Notes under the pieces: generated by a model
What the model was told of the DNA's origin: nothing
The model's database searches: none
The model's input: only the letters and a program-made list of their open reading frames with translations
Made by a program: the position numbers and the translations under genes
Assembly (NCBI GenBank): GCA_022419385.1
Contig: JAJUBI010000006.1
Location: forward strand, 3,224,001 to 3,288,000
Source of the DNA: Paraconiothyrium sp. Pb-2020
Lineage: Eukaryota; Ascomycota; Dothideomycetes; Pleosporales; Didymosphaeriaceae
Reading direction: 5' to 3'
DNA length: 64,000 nt
In this document: positions 1-11,050 of the stretch, in pieces
Layout of the letters: each line of letters begins with the position of its first letter
Position numbering within the stretch: the first letter of the stretch is position 1

Positions 1-384
1 AATATGATCATGAGATCCCTCTGCCTTATGTATGGTATACATTGACTCTCGATTGCTACAAACCAGAATATGAAGCCGGGCCCGGAATGCACCATTACCA
101 CGAGACGTAACGAATTGCGGATACCTCTCTCGGAAACCATGTTCTCGCAATACGTCCTAGCTCGCATGTTCTGTACCAAACTATGAGCTTCCCCACGTTC
201 GATCCAATCGCCTTTAGCCGCAACGCGAATGACCACCATCTTACCAGCATGCGGGGTCACACAGACTCACACTCCCTGCCCTTTCCAACTGCCGGCATTC
301 CATGTATAAAACCACCCTATGGATCTTGCGAGCCCATCTTCCCGGTCTATATTGCAATAATCCTCTCCCAGCATTCTACCTGCA
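1..384. promoter_or_regulatory. Upstream region of the carboxylesterase, with TATA-like box
   Basis: No gene is visible here. A TATAAA motif lies at 305-310, about 75 bp upstream of the esterase ATG at 385. That spacing suits a fungal core promoter. Open frames crossing this stretch on both strands overlap the esterase start and show no recognisable protein. Confidence 0.45.
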
Positions 385-2130
385 ATGAAGATCGCCGCCG
401 GTGCCGTGGCACTGTTGACAGCCGCGCCTTGGAACGTAGCCGGCCTTTTGGTACATACCGCGCCTACGGCTACCATAGATGGTGGCATTATTGCCGGGAC
501 CACGACAAGGGTTCCAGGGTCGAAAGCCGTGGTTAACAAGTTTCTTGGGATTCCGTTCGCTGAGGCGCCGGTTGGGACTAGGAGATTCTCAGTGCCGCGA
601 CCGACGAGCTGGACGGGGTCGATCGATACGAAGGCCTTCAAGCCGGCTTGCATACAGGCGTTTAGTGAGTCCTCGGTCACAAATGAAGTTCCTGGGGAAT
701 CTGACTGACTGCGGCTGGAGGACCAATCGACGATCGCGATTTCATCCAAGACGTTTTCAGCATTCCGCGACCTGAAGAAAGTGAGGACTGTCTCTATCTC
801 AACGTCTTCGCGCCAAAAATGCCTTGGAAGAAGTCGATGAGGAAGGCACGGTACCCGGTGCTCTACTGGATCTACGGCGGCGGGTTCAGCTTCGGCAACG
901 CTGGGCAGCCCATATACGACGGCTCGCATTTTGCTGCACTCGAAGATGTGATTATTGTCTCTGTCAACTACCGCACCAATGTCTTCGGCTTTCCCATCGC
1001 ACCCGACATCACCAATCTCACAGAGCGAAACCTAGGTTTGCTGGATCAGCGCGCGGGGCTAGCCTGGGTGCAAAAGAACATCCAAGCCTTTGGTGGAGAC
1101 CCCAAACGCGTAACCATTTTTGGTCAATCTGCCGGCGCATATTCAGTCGACGTGCTCCTCACCGCGCCTTGGCCACACGGTCCGCCTTTCATCGCCGGAA
1201 TCATGGAAAGCGGCACCTACTCCTACAATCCTCTTCCAAACTGCAACAACACCAACTTCGCGTCCTGGACCGACCTCGTCAAACGTCTCGAATGCGAGAA
1301 TGCGACCTCGACTCTTGACTGCGTGAAAAGTGTCCCAGCCTCAAACATACGCTATGCCCAGGAAAAGTACAATATAGGGTTCGGCATGGCTGGTGACAAC
1401 GTAACTATAGTTTGTGATCCGCGTCTCCGTCGCGAAGCCGGCAAGTTCGTCCGTGTCCCTGTCATCGGCGGGTCGGCCGTCGAAGACGGAAGCTACTACG
1501 CCGCGAAGAACGGCACTGATATCGATCGATACTTCAATACGATCTTCCCCAATGAGACAGCGCTCAAAGCAAAGATTCTCGACGCATATAAGCTGGATCC
1601 CTCAGAAGGGCGATTCGACAACATGAGCATTTTGACCCAGATTCATACTGATTGGAACTTTCACTGCGTGAGTACCTTTATCAAAGTCGATGACAAGGTA
1701 TGGGAGTGTTGACAACGAGCAGCCCGCGGTCTTTCTAAGCAACTCCTCTCACCGCTACGTCCCAACCTATCGCTACCTCTTCAACTCTACCTTCCCGAAC
1801 CAACGTTTCCGTAACCTCCCTGACAACCGCTGGCCTGTTGCTGCGCAAAAAGCGTACCATTCTTCCGAGATCCCTATCGTCTTCTCTACATACAACCTTA
1901 CTAACGCGACAAGAGAGCAGAAACAGCTAAGCAATACGATGCGCAGAGCATGGGCGAATTTTGCGAGAGATCCGTGGAAACCGCCAATCGAAGGGTGGAG
2001 GACTTCGGGATTCAATGGCACTATTGTAATGGACTTCGGGATAGACGGAAAGGGCAAGTACAAGATCGGTAAAGATAGAACGGGGAAGTGCGACGCATGG
2101 AAAGACTATGTATGGAGCAAGCATTACTGA
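385..2130 (+). CDS. Secreted type-B carboxylesterase/lipase (alpha/beta hydrolase), three exons
   Basis: Predicted 544 aa from exons 385-664, 721-1667 and 1723-2130. Intron 665-720 (56 bp, GTGAGT donor, CTGACTGAC branch region) and intron 1668-1722 (55 bp, GTGAGT donor, CAG acceptor) both keep the frame. Residues 1-22 form a hydrophobic signal peptide, so secretion is likely. Family landmarks are the EDCLYLNVFAP motif just before residue 127, the oxyanion-hole region YGGGF, the nucleophile elbow GQSAGA with Ser230, a Glu in GGSAVEDG (Glu348), and a His in AYHSSEIPIVF (His455). Together these give a complete Ser-Glu-His triad. Length and motif order match the COesterase family, which hydrolyses carboxylic esters. 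The elbow has Gln where many members have Glu. The substrate cannot be deduced. It is not linked in function to the genes downstream. Confidence 0.9.
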
Positions 2131-2696
2131 TGTCTTGTGGCTTCCGCTTGGGATGTCAATCTAAATGTCTTATACCATTTCGAGGGCTCCGCATGCAACC
2201 GCGGTCTTTTCAGTCTTGTGTGCTTCTGTATCCGATATAATGCAAACCGAAACTGCTTATTCGCAATTCTAGGTTCGCCTCCTCCTCTAGCCTTGACATT
2301 GTATACTGACTATGTGGCAGCCGGTCATTCAAAGTCTTCATCGCTTTACAATGCTTACAAGTGAAGCAACGTGCTCGCTGGTACAGCCTATCAGATCTTC
2401 TAGAGCTGAGATTTCGAAGGTGAGCAGACTCATAGGTGAGTAGACTAGATGAAAGGGTCGAGAAGATGGGATGAATTCACCAGCTATGTCTGCGTGACGA
2501 GTCAACCTCGCATCGTGTGATCGCGACAATGCCATCGGATGACACTCTCACCCCTTTAAAAAGCTTTCCCTACACATTAACCTGCATCATCACCGACACG
2601 GAGACTCAACTCAGAGATACAACCACCAGACAAGAAGTCTCAACTGTCAAAATCGTTTCAGTTCCATACCTTACGCTTCCGGCGACGTTGTCCAAG
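2131..2696. other. Intergenic region, 5' leader of F1
   Basis: No gene is seen. A TTTAAAAA stretch near 2556 could be a core promoter element for the next gene. The reading frame of that gene is open back to about 2517. That part looks like leader sequence rather than protein, because no paralogue has an equivalent extension. Confidence 0.4.
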
Positions 2697-4298
2697 ATGG
2701 AGCACTTTGCCAATCCTGGTGTTGCGCCTTCGCGTTCAACTTCTAATCAATACATCCGAGGCCCCTCGGGTCGCCTGAGGACCTTTCGACCCAATTCCAA
2801 CCAGTCTAATGAGGCTTTGGTGCCACCTGGTCGGTATGTTCCATCTGGTCGCTACATCCCCGGACCTCACGGTCTCCGCCTTCGGGATCTTTCTAGCCTT
2901 CCCGAAGAGCTCTTAGTGCCGAATGAGCAGGATGCTCACGCCGTCCTCCATCGTACCATTCCACGCGCAGTGCCGGCTCTGACGTACAAGCAACTCTACA
3001 CCATTTTCAACTCTGCAAAGGTCGAAGTTAACACCCCCCATGGCTTGTTTAAACCAGAGCTTTCGCGGGTTCTGCGTTCAAACCTACGCGATGGTATGAT
3101 TGAATGCTCCCAGGGCGAAGGCTCGCCGCAACAGATTCTTCAAGTTCGTCTCGACACCGAACGCGATATGGTCAACCAATGGAATCTGGTCAACCGCGGG
3201 ACGGCTGGCGAGTATTATGAACAGTATCTCTCCCCTTGTAGGCGCGCTGCAGTCGAAGCTGGTGTCCAATTCCTACAGGCGCCACCGCTTGAGCCCGTGT
3301 ATGTGAATCTCGAGCAGGCCAATGGCGGTATACAGTCCTTGTCGATGGGCAATGAGGTTGCGTCGCACCTACAACCGACGCAAGCATGGTCAGCTGCAAC
3401 ACCAAAGAAGCGTGCGGGGGACTTTGTTGAGCCTACACCAACAGCACCTAAGAAGCGTGCGAAGTCGCCCAACGCGTCCGCTACAGCCCCAACAACCCCG
3501 ACAGAGTATGCACAGAATGGCTTGGAGCAAGATTTGTCCAATATCACGCCAAATGAGCGCGCCACCATCTCCTCTGAGCCGTCTGTTACAACTCCAACTA
3601 AGACCCCTCGTAGAAAGGGTGCTTTGTCCCCGACCTTCGATCTTCTGCGAGACACCCCCAGCTGTAACGTCCCCTTCCCGAGGATCAGCAATCGACCAGC
3701 CAACGTCACTGTCGTCGAACTGCTCGTTTTCCTGCCTCAATGGCTGAGGAGCACCGATGTGATCGCGCGCGTCGCTTCAAACGGCTGTAGTTGCGCTCTG
3801 ATTACGAAGATTGTGAACGCCCATCGAACCACAGCAGCCCCTACTTACCACAACTACTGGTTCCACCTCATCGCGCGTTACATGCGCGCTCGCGGCGATC
3901 AGACTGCCAACGGCGGCCACGACTACCGCAAGTGGAGCTTTAGCAACCACAATCCTCTCGCGAACCATAACACCAACTCGATCAATATCGCGGGCTTCCG
4001 TACAAACTTTCAGATCGAAGGTCGACATCATAACGTGATCCGCGACAAGAACACCAATCCTATCCTCTTCCGCGACCTCGCCAAGGCTATCAAGCAGTGG
4101 CCTTCTGGCGATGACGCGCTGAACTTGACCCGCTGCATCCAGTATGCCGTCAATCATCCTGCCGAGGAGTGGATCTTTCCGAATGACTTCGAGCGGATGA
4201 CCCAGCAACTCTCCGATTCTTCGACCTTCGGCGTCGCAGTCACCCCGCATCACACCGACCGGGCAGCCTTCGCGCGTTGGAAGGGTCGTCGTACCTAA
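2697..4298 (+). CDS. DALDLTR-family protein F1 (unknown function)
   Basis: Intronless, 533 aa from the ATG at 2697 (context AAGATGG). Upstream in-frame starts from 2517 are possible, but family starts at 6190 and 54839 support this one. I do not recognise the family. Residues about 149-167 hold the N-terminal block ending in VNQWNLVNRG, which matches WNLTRLG in F2 and WNLSRLG in F3. Residues about 234-260 have two basic patches (ATPKKRAGDF and APKKRAKSP) that look like nuclear localisation signals; the first resembles ATPKKRGYEEF in F4. Residues about 324-530 form the shared domain: ANVTVVELLVFLPQWLRSTD near its start, SINIAGFRTNF in the middle, SGDDALNLTRCIQYAV, then EEWIFPNDFE and a terminal AAFARW. 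No signal peptide or membrane segment is visible. Unlike F2 and F3 it ends directly after the shared domain. Confidence 0.85.
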   Translation: MEHFANPGVAPSRSTSNQYIRGPSGRLRTFRPNSNQSNEALVPPGRYVPSGRYIPGPHGLRLRDLSSLPEELLVPNEQDAHAVLHRTIPRAVPALTYKQLYTIFNSAKVEVNTPHGLFKPELSRVLRSNLRDGMIECSQGEGSPQQILQVRLDTERDMVNQWNLVNRGTAGEYYEQYLSPCRRAAVEAGVQFLQAPPLEPVYVNLEQANGGIQSLSMGNEVASHLQPTQAWSAATPKKRAGDFVEPTPTAPKKRAKSPNASATAPTTPTEYAQNGLEQDLSNITPNERATISSEPSVTTPTKTPRRKGALSPTFDLLRDTPSCNVPFPRISNRPANVTVVELLVFLPQWLRSTDVIARVASNGCSCALITKIVNAHRTTAAPTYHNYWFHLIARYMRARGDQTANGGHDYRKWSFSNHNPLANHNTNSINIAGFRTNFQIEGRHHNVIRDKNTNPILFRDLAKAIKQWPSGDDALNLTRCIQYAVNHPAEEWIFPNDFERMTQQLSDSSTFGVAVTPHHTDRAAFARWKGRRT

Positions 4299-6189
4299 AG
4301 ATGTACCAAACACATGCGCGTAAGACGCAGCAAAGCGCAGCAAGGCAGCCAGCCAGTTGTTAAGATGAGGGTACGCAACAACGCGAAAGCGTGTATTCCA
4401 CCGAAGTAAAGCCTAATCGTGCGAACTCGGCAGATAACATGTTCAACTTTTTCTCGAAGTTGGCCAAAGCGGTGACTGCGCGATAGACTGGAACCATTCG
4501 ACCTTGTTCAAGTTTTCTTATTTCTCTGCTTCGACTCCTTCCTTCAATCCCTTTTCTATGCTTGCTTCTTCACTTGTTCACCGAGTCTTAAAAGCAATGC
4601 GACCTTTGCACTCTTTTGTAAAGCTTTCCGTCATGGAACGCTGTGTTCCGAAGGGGACAAGCTGTTTGGAATAGAATTATTGGATACACTCCTGTTCATC
4701 ACTTTTCTGCTACATTCATTACATTCATAGAATAGAAATCAAACTGATTTTTGTTAATCCCTCCCTTCATTAATTCACGTGCTGTAATAATACGACTGTG
4801 AGATGGCCCATACTTGAAAAAACAAGTGAGAACTGTGAATTCTGCTGCACCCTGCTTGACTATGATGGAGGTTGCACGCCCACATCCTAGTTTCGTCTCC
4901 ACAGTCTGGACAAAAATTATGTCTCACAACTGATTCAAAACTGGTGCAATCCATTAAACGGGCTGATCGAGCAGATTTGGATTGAAATTTGCGCGTAGAT
5001 TTGCTGCATAAATCGTGGTTTGAGAAACATGACATTCTTGCTCATCCACTTGAGACTCCAGAACATGTACGATGGTATGGATGGCTGCTTGCATTATTTC
5101 CACACAATTAGTCTCTCGGCCATTGGTGCTGTTTAGGTACATTCGTCCTTTGTCTAGTAACAACGCTCTACGAGTCTTTGTCTTACCCATCAGCTCAAGG
5201 CGGGACACTGATCCCAAAGCGGGATACAACACAAGGCCATCGAAAAGGAGTTCCTGTTTACCGAGGCATACGCGGCGGAAACGGCAATTGGCCAGTCTGC
5301 GAATTGTCAGTAAGCTTTGAACGACGACAAGGTGCGGAGTGTGTCTAGATTGAGTTTGCTAAGTGACACTTCCGTCTTTTGTGTCAGTATATGAGTTTGA
5401 CGTGAGAACAAACATGCCTCGCAGCAAATCGCGACCACTGTTTTGATCTCAGAAACTTTGTTGAGATCGTTTGCTCGTCTCCGAAATTCGTTTTTCTTGT
5501 CGTTATATACCATAACACGAAGACATACAAAGTCCTCTCATCCCTCCCATATGCTTCAGACTGTCTTCGCGCTGGAAAGATGTATATTCATTATACAGCC
5601 TATTTATTATATTCTTTAAGATCCAGAAGGCTATGCTGGGCTTCAGGCGTTGGGCATGGGTTTTGGGGAACATGCCATTGAACACCGTTTACCGAACGGA
5701 CTATATGTCATTATCAGGTCAATCGACACCAAGGTACCCACCACCACGCCAGAAGATAGTTCTCGAAACGGTCATACTAATTGTCAGATGGTCGTTGTTC
5801 TGTACTCTTGGCCAGATGGATTATCTCCAATCCTCAGATTCCGGGCCCTCAGCCGCGCCATCAGATCCGTGTGCATGTGGGCAGCTCTACAGTTGCAGAT
5901 CGCCATTCAAAAGACTCTATCAACTTGGTCTTTAGGTTGAGGGAAGACAATGGGAACGCGTCGACACGTGATCACATCGTGTGTACGCGTTGTGTTGACA
6001 TGATGGAGCCTCAACTTCGCTCTCCCAGAGCTTTATATATACGATGATAATACTTTTCATACTCTCCACAGAGAATTAACACTCTACACTCAACTCTTTA
6101 ACGAGAAACCCTCTTTGTGTTTTGAGCAGGACTCAAAATCACGACTCCGAAATCGACATCTCGGAATTTCACACAAATCCTTAGTCAAA
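4299..6189. other. Long intergenic region, with TATA-like box near F2
   Basis: This 1.9 kb holds several short open frames on both strands (about 4.7-5.0, 5.0-5.3 and 5.6-6.0 kb). None has recognisable domains, splice structure or similarity to its neighbours, so I call no gene. A TATATATA run at 6034-6041 lies about 150 bp upstream of the F2 start and is a plausible core promoter. The segment 6060-6189 is a pyrimidine/A-rich leader. Confidence 0.4.
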
Positions 6190-9120
6190 ATGTCCCAGAA
6201 CCAACGATCAGCTCCGGTCCAGGCTCGTCATGCTACCACACACCAGCAAGTGTGGAACCTGACATTGCAAGCGAACCTGAATATCATGCAACGATATGAT
6301 ACCGAAAGGCCCCGTCTTGGGGAGGCACTCCGTCGGAACATACAGAGTGCCCAAGTGGCTTTGGGGCAACATAACCGTAACCAATCGCCTCATTATATTC
6401 TAGAAGAATTTATCTTCTACGAGTTCTCAATCCTAGAGAACTGGAATCTCACACGTCTTGGATACACCGTGAGCTTCGATGAGCCTGAGGGTCGTTACGA
6501 CCTCTTCGACGATAGCGTCGACTTTCCGTTGCGAAGTGCGGCACGACAGGCTGGAATAACGGTGCAAGCGCGGTCATGGCTGCGTGTCCGCTCGCACCCT
6601 CAGCCACCACCTGAGCACGACAGGATTGTGCAAGATTTCATGCGTAGCCCCTATGCTGACTTGACTGCCTCTGCAAGGCAGGTCTTGTACCAACGTGGAT
6701 TTGGGCCTCTGCTCGATGGAAATCAGCAGCAGCCGCCTGTACCTGCTCCGGTGCAACAACCTGTAGGTGTACTAGCTCCTCAGCCGGCTGTACGGCCTCC
6801 CAGAGTTGTCGCCAGTCCTCCGTCTGTTCATGGAGCCTCGAATCGTCTACATGCACCGGCATCAATAGATCCTCGCCACCGAGCAGACGTTTTGCCTCCT
6901 TTGGTTCCACAGGCTGCCCAGGTTGCTCGTCCGATTCCTCAAGTTGTGCAACCTCAACCTCCAATTGCACCCGCTGTTAGGCCCACAGCTCGACCAGCGC
7001 CAGCGCCAGCGTCCGCAGCTCCAGCCCCCCCAGCCCTTCCAGCAGCCCCAGCGGCTTCAGCAGTTCAGGCAGCGGCCCAGCAGGCGACAGGTACGCAGCG
7101 GGGGCAACACGTCGGAATTAAGGACGCCCCATCACCCAACCTGCCTTTCCCAGCGAATGCAAAAATCACGCTGCCAGAGATGTTCGCCTTCACTCCGCAG
7201 TGTCTGCGAAGCGTCGATGTGATCAACCGGGTCTGGCAGAACGGTGGTGGGCAGAAGGCTCTCGCAAACATGGTTACGGCCCATCGAAAGAATCCTGTCG
7301 CGGCCAACACCCTCTGGCATATCATCAAGCCCGAGTTGGAAGCCAGGCACCCAGGTCGAAAAGCTCGGGATCATCCTAGGAACCTTAACTATCGTCGAGA
7401 TAGTATCAATGTGACTGTACTGCGTCTTAGGACGATGACACAAGCCAATGGTGCAAAGCGAGGGGATCGTCATATGTACCCTAGCCATTCGATCCCCTTC
7501 AGGCAGCTTGCGGACAACGTGAAGCACTTTCCCACGGGATCCGACGCCCTTGACCTGACTCGTTGTGTGCAGTACGTGGTAGTCCATCCGGATCAATGCA
7601 ACCATCTGATGTTCCCGGATGATTATGATGCCGTGCTGGCGATAGTCGGTGGTGGTGCTCCAGTCACAAACCAGCATTGGGACGGAGCTGCGATCACTCG
7701 TTGGGCCGGCACCATTGGCGGTAATCGTGCTCAGGGCAAGGATGCAACGTGGGAAACTGAATGCGCTCAACACAAAGCTATGTATTGGCCGCCGAACCCG
7801 GCTGCACCAGTACCTGCCGCGAACAACGGCATGCCAGCCGCGGGCCCAGCACTAGCAGCACTACCAGTACCACCAGCACCGGCCGTACAAGCCCCTGTAG
7901 CGCCGTTGCCCTCAGTCCATGGATCAAGGAAGCGTCCTCGTAACGACCATCGGCACGATGCACCAGTAGCTGCCCCTAACGACGATGGACCGCCCATCAT
8001 GAAGCGTCCGCGTACACAGCATCCTAACGGACCTCCTGTTGCTAACGGTGGTCCCTCCGCGCAGATTCTGCCCATCGAGCCCCTGGAAGAGGAGGCGAGG
8101 ATTGAGAGGGCACGGCAGATGATGATGTCTGGCCAACCTGTCGTGCATCAAGGCCTTCCTGATTACCAGCAAGGTCTTGGGCGCCCAGCGGTCCTGCATC
8201 ATCAGGATTACCCACAGCTCCTGGGGTATTTGCAGCATGCAGGGCCTCCACAGTATCCTGGAAGTTTTCAGCATCCTGGACCTGTTCCACATCAAGAGGG
8301 GCGCTTCGTAAATGACCGCGTGCCAGTCGGTTCTAAACCTCTGGAGAACTCGATCCCGGCAGGTGGATGGCTCCTACAGCAGCCGGTGTTCCCACACCCT
8401 TCAGGAGGTCCATCGTCTGAAGAACCTCCACAGCATGAGGGGGATCAGTACCAGCCTTACGATGGCCATGTATATGGATACCACCCTCAGCTGGAGGACC
8501 AGCTGCCTGCAATCGGCGACAACGCGATGTTCGACGGGAACCCGAGCAACGGCGAAGTCCAGGAGTACGGCGAGGACCAAGGGTACGGTGGTCATCAGCA
8601 GCGACCGGTGCAGCAATATGCCCTGAATCAGCCACAGGACGTGCCCGAAGGTTACGCGCCGGCTAGGCCATACGTTCCGCCTGAGCATTATAATACATCA
8701 GCTCAGCAGGAAGTCTGGAACCAGGAGGAAAGCTTCGACCAACAAGACGTGCCTGAAGGTTACGCCCCGGCTATGCCATACGTTCCGCCGGAGCATCATC
8801 ATGCATCACCTCAGCGGGTATTCTGGAACCAGGAAGAAGGCTCCGACCAGGAAGACGTGGCCGATCAGCAGAATTCCGGTTCGGTACCTCATTCGCCGGA
8901 GCCGTCGAAGAAACGCGCCCGTCGGAGTGAAGACGATGGAATCAGCCCAAGGCCTTACGGTAGGAAGCGCGCTCGCACATCAGAGCCTGACCACACCTCC
9001 GCGCCTGCTCCCACCTCCGAGATTGATCCCACCGCCGAGAGCGACGCAACATCTGAGAGCTCATATGACGGGGACAGCATCACGGAAGAAGAACTCGACT
9101 CCATCTTTCCTGATCCTTGA
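6190..9120 (+). CDS. DALDLTR-family protein F2, large Pro/Ala/Gln-rich member (unknown function)
   Basis: Intronless, 976 aa from the ATG at 6190 (context CAAAATGTCC). The frame is open to 6115, but that part looks like leader. The N-terminal block spans about residues 72-91 and contains EFSILENWNLTRLG. Residues about 180-315 are a low-complexity linker rich in Pro, Ala, Val and Gln. Residues about 317-508 are the shared domain: KITLPEMFAFTPQCLRSVDV, TGSDALDLTRCVQYVV, LMFPDDYD and AAITRWAG. The long C-terminal half is disordered-looking and rich in Pro, Gln, His and Tyr. It carries two adjacent 36-residue repeats (817-852 and 853-888), basic clusters such as SRKRPRND, KKRARR and GRKRARTS, and an acidic Ser/Glu/Asp tail. 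It is the longest member. The tail composition suggests a nuclear scaffold or regulator, which is inference only. Confidence 0.85.
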   Translation: MSQNQRSAPVQARHATTHQQVWNLTLQANLNIMQRYDTERPRLGEALRRNIQSAQVALGQHNRNQSPHYILEEFIFYEFSILENWNLTRLGYTVSFDEPEGRYDLFDDSVDFPLRSAARQAGITVQARSWLRVRSHPQPPPEHDRIVQDFMRSPYADLTASARQVLYQRGFGPLLDGNQQQPPVPAPVQQPVGVLAPQPAVRPPRVVASPPSVHGASNRLHAPASIDPRHRADVLPPLVPQAAQVARPIPQVVQPQPPIAPAVRPTARPAPAPASAAPAPPALPAAPAASAVQAAAQQATGTQRGQHVGIKDAPSPNLPFPANAKITLPEMFAFTPQCLRSVDVINRVWQNGGGQKALANMVTAHRKNPVAANTLWHIIKPELEARHPGRKARDHPRNLNYRRDSINVTVLRLRTMTQANGAKRGDRHMYPSHSIPFRQLADNVKHFPTGSDALDLTRCVQYVVVHPDQCNHLMFPDDYDAVLAIVGGGAPVTNQHWDGAAITRWAGTIGGNRAQGKDATWETECAQHKAMYWPPNPAAPVPAANNGMPAAGPALAALPVPPAPAVQAPVAPLPSVHGSRKRPRNDHRHDAPVAAPNDDGPPIMKRPRTQHPNGPPVANGGPSAQILPIEPLEEEARIERARQMMMSGQPVVHQGLPDYQQGLGRPAVLHHQDYPQLLGYLQHAGPPQYPGSFQHPGPVPHQEGRFVNDRVPVGSKPLENSIPAGGWLLQQPVFPHPSGGPSSEEPPQHEGDQYQPYDGHVYGYHPQLEDQLPAIGDNAMFDGNPSNGEVQEYGEDQGYGGHQQRPVQQYALNQPQDVPEGYAPARPYVPPEHYNTSAQQEVWNQEESFDQQDVPEGYAPAMPYVPPEHHHASPQRVFWNQEEGSDQEDVADQQNSGSVPHSPEPSKKRARRSEDDGISPRPYGRKRARTSEPDHTSAPAPTSEIDPTAESDATSESSYDGDSITEEELDSIFPDP
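8638..8853 (+). repeat. Two in-frame 108-bp tandem repeats inside F2
   Basis: Units 8638-8745 and 8746-8853 each encode 36 residues beginning DVPEGYAPA and containing PYVPPEH and WNQEE. The units differ at scattered bases, so the duplication is not brand new. The length is a multiple of three and keeps the frame. Copy number may vary between isolates. Confidence 0.9.
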
Positions 9121-10180
9121 GTCACTGTGACTGCATGGATCCAAGCTCTCTGTACGTTTCGGCGTATCGTTCTTTTTCCTTTTTTTTATATCACAGTTGA
9201 GCTCTTCACCTACAAACTTGCTTAAGACTTAAGAGTAATCCGTCATAGGGCGTTTCTAAGGTCAAAATAGCTGGATGTGGGCGAGGTGATACTCACTTTA
9301 CTTGTAGGAATATGGGATAGCATTGTGGCTTGAGATATAATCTCGCCACTGATGTAAACTCAATATTCCGATGATGAGCAAGGTTCGCCTAGACGATAGG
9401 TGGGCTGTGATATACTGATCGCAAGTTGTCGGCCTCTTTTGCTTGCTGTGGAAACTATTTCAAGACATTCCGTTTGTTTAGATGGGTTAAGATGCGTTGG
9501 AAAGGTCAACTGGCCAAGGGTTTGAGAATGGTACTTGAATGAACTATTAAATGAGAACAACTTATATGAGCCCATTAATTCCATTTATGTTCTGTGTTAA
9601 TAATGTTCGTAGTGACGGCTGTGTTATGAGGATATAATTGTTTCCGCTGGAGTTTTGTCGGTGCTTTCCACAAGTTTTGCGGCCACCACCCCTGGGAACA
9701 GAAAAGCATAGTGTGGCTTTCTTAGCTATCCTACATGTCTAATATCGGTCCCAGTGTCGCGAGCTACCCTACGAGACGAGCTAAATTCCTAAGTATAACC
9801 TCTTTAAAGTCTCTTTTATAGGCCTACGGATCCACACTCAATCCTTACTATCTTTGAGTATTATTCTACTGGGGTACTACTAGTCGAAGCAATTTTCAGG
9901 GTCCTGATCATGCTATCGATCTTTTCATTCATACCTTGATTTGCTTCTTCGCTCGACTACCCCTGCTATAATACAATATAAATAACTCTTGCATAATCGG
10001 AATACCAGAGTGAATCTACTATCGTCAGGGAATCTGTTTTCGAATTTTCAAAGCATCTTAGCTTAGTAACGACGATCCCGAGAGTTTCTCTGATGTAATC
10101 AAAGCGCGTTTCAGAGCCTGGCGTGATCCTTGGCAGAATAAGCGAGCTGATATAAATCTGTATTGTATATTCAGTAATCA
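9121..10180. other. Intergenic region with a short repeat shared in inverted orientation with 53.8 kb
   Basis: No gene is seen. A T-rich run near 9178-9187 follows the F2 stop and may be part of its 3' UTR. Bases 9739-9785 match the reverse complement of about 53820-53866 with a few differences, so this is probably the end of a dispersed element. The sequence becomes more AT-rich toward 10 kb. Confidence 0.5.
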
Positions 10181-10347
10181 TGCCAGCTGTGGCGCACGGT
10201 AGCCTCGATTCTAGAAGTGTCTTAGGGCACGTGCTGTTTCTATTTTGGTCTTTGCCGCGGTGCGGCGATGCCGCGAAGCGGGCGCCCGTTCGTCGTATCC
10301 TGCTGTCGTGTCACATCACCAACACTGAGTTAATACAACAAGCTAAC

Positions 10348-10720
10348 ATGGACAGAGCCAGCCAGGCACTGGCAGCAGGTGTTCCTCCTAGTATGCTGAA
10401 ATTGTTCCGTTTCTTAGCAGATTATCATAATGTGCCATACACGATAGTTAAGTATTGTAAAAACGAGCGCCCTTTGATTAAAGAGAAAGCCTAGGGCCAG
10501 CAGTATCTCTACCCTTAGGAGGTGAAAGCCCTTGCTAAATAGGCAGTATGTTAAGATGCAGTTAGTCGCCCTATACAGATAAAGTATCTATGTTTGATAG
10601 CCTTTAGTCTCGCCTGCTAACAGGACCTAGCAGACAGGCTAAGCAAGCCTCCTGTTACAAGGGGGTTCCACGTACCTAACCCAGGCCGGCCTTGCGGGTA
10701 TTCAGTGATCGAGAGCGGAT
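10348..10720 (+). pseudogene. Decayed N-terminal part of a pogo/Fot1-type transposase
   Basis: Reading from the ATG at 10348 gives MDRASQALAAG, then a 49-residue open stretch. The frame continues past in-frame TAG/TAA codons at positions where CAG/CAA or TGG would be expected. Downstream parts (KALAK, IKYLCLIAFSLAC, KPP) resemble the N-terminal helix-turn-helix and CENP-B-like DNA-binding part of fungal pogo transposases. The frame is lost after about 10,720. Most of the stops fit C-to-T change in CpA/TpG context, that is, mild RIP. Which element it came from is uncertain. It might belong with the C-terminal piece on the other side of the island, but nothing in the sequence proves that. Confidence 0.5.
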
Positions 10721-10942
10721 GGACAATAAGGGTGTGAGAATATCCCAACCTTGCTATCGAAGGCAAGGTAACAATCGTATAAGAAGACTGATAGATCTTA
10801 GTGTAAAAGATGTGCTTCAATTTCGACTAAGCAGTTTGACTATGAAGAATAGGAAACGTTCAGAGAATGTCCCCGACTTTATACCAGTCGTCCTAGTCCT
10901 TACTATCATCTGTTTCCTTGTTGGAGTCCTGTTAAGTTTCTA

Positions 10943-11050
10943 AGGTCCCGGGACCTCCTCAGATCCCTGGGGTCCTTAACTTATGCCATCTTGTTACGTG
11001 ACCCTGAGGTCCCGCCAAGTCCTCGAACCTGTCCGGCCTCGTCACGTGAC
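10943..11050. repeat. Palindrome pair near the left island border
   Basis: A perfect 14-bp palindrome AGGTCCCGGGACCT lies at 10943-10956, and a 10-bp palindrome GTCACGTGAC (E-box core CACGTG) at 11041-11050. Related GGTCC/GTTACGTGACC words lie between them. They could be the terminus of the DNA transposon whose transposase remnant lies just upstream, or transcription-factor sites. No partner terminus was found. Confidence 0.4.

Noticed and set aside
267..929. 220-residue open frame on the minus strand
   Set aside because: It lies antisense over the esterase start and first intron, has no motif, and the sense gene is clear.
4699..5035. Minus-strand frame with a CPDCG…CNLHH pattern resembling a zinc finger
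   Set aside because: The Cys/His spacing fits no finger type I know, the frame is short, and there is no promoter or intron support.
10692..10943. 83-residue frame ending in a membrane-like segment
   Set aside because: It overlaps the decayed transposase region; one hydrophobic stretch alone does not support a gene.
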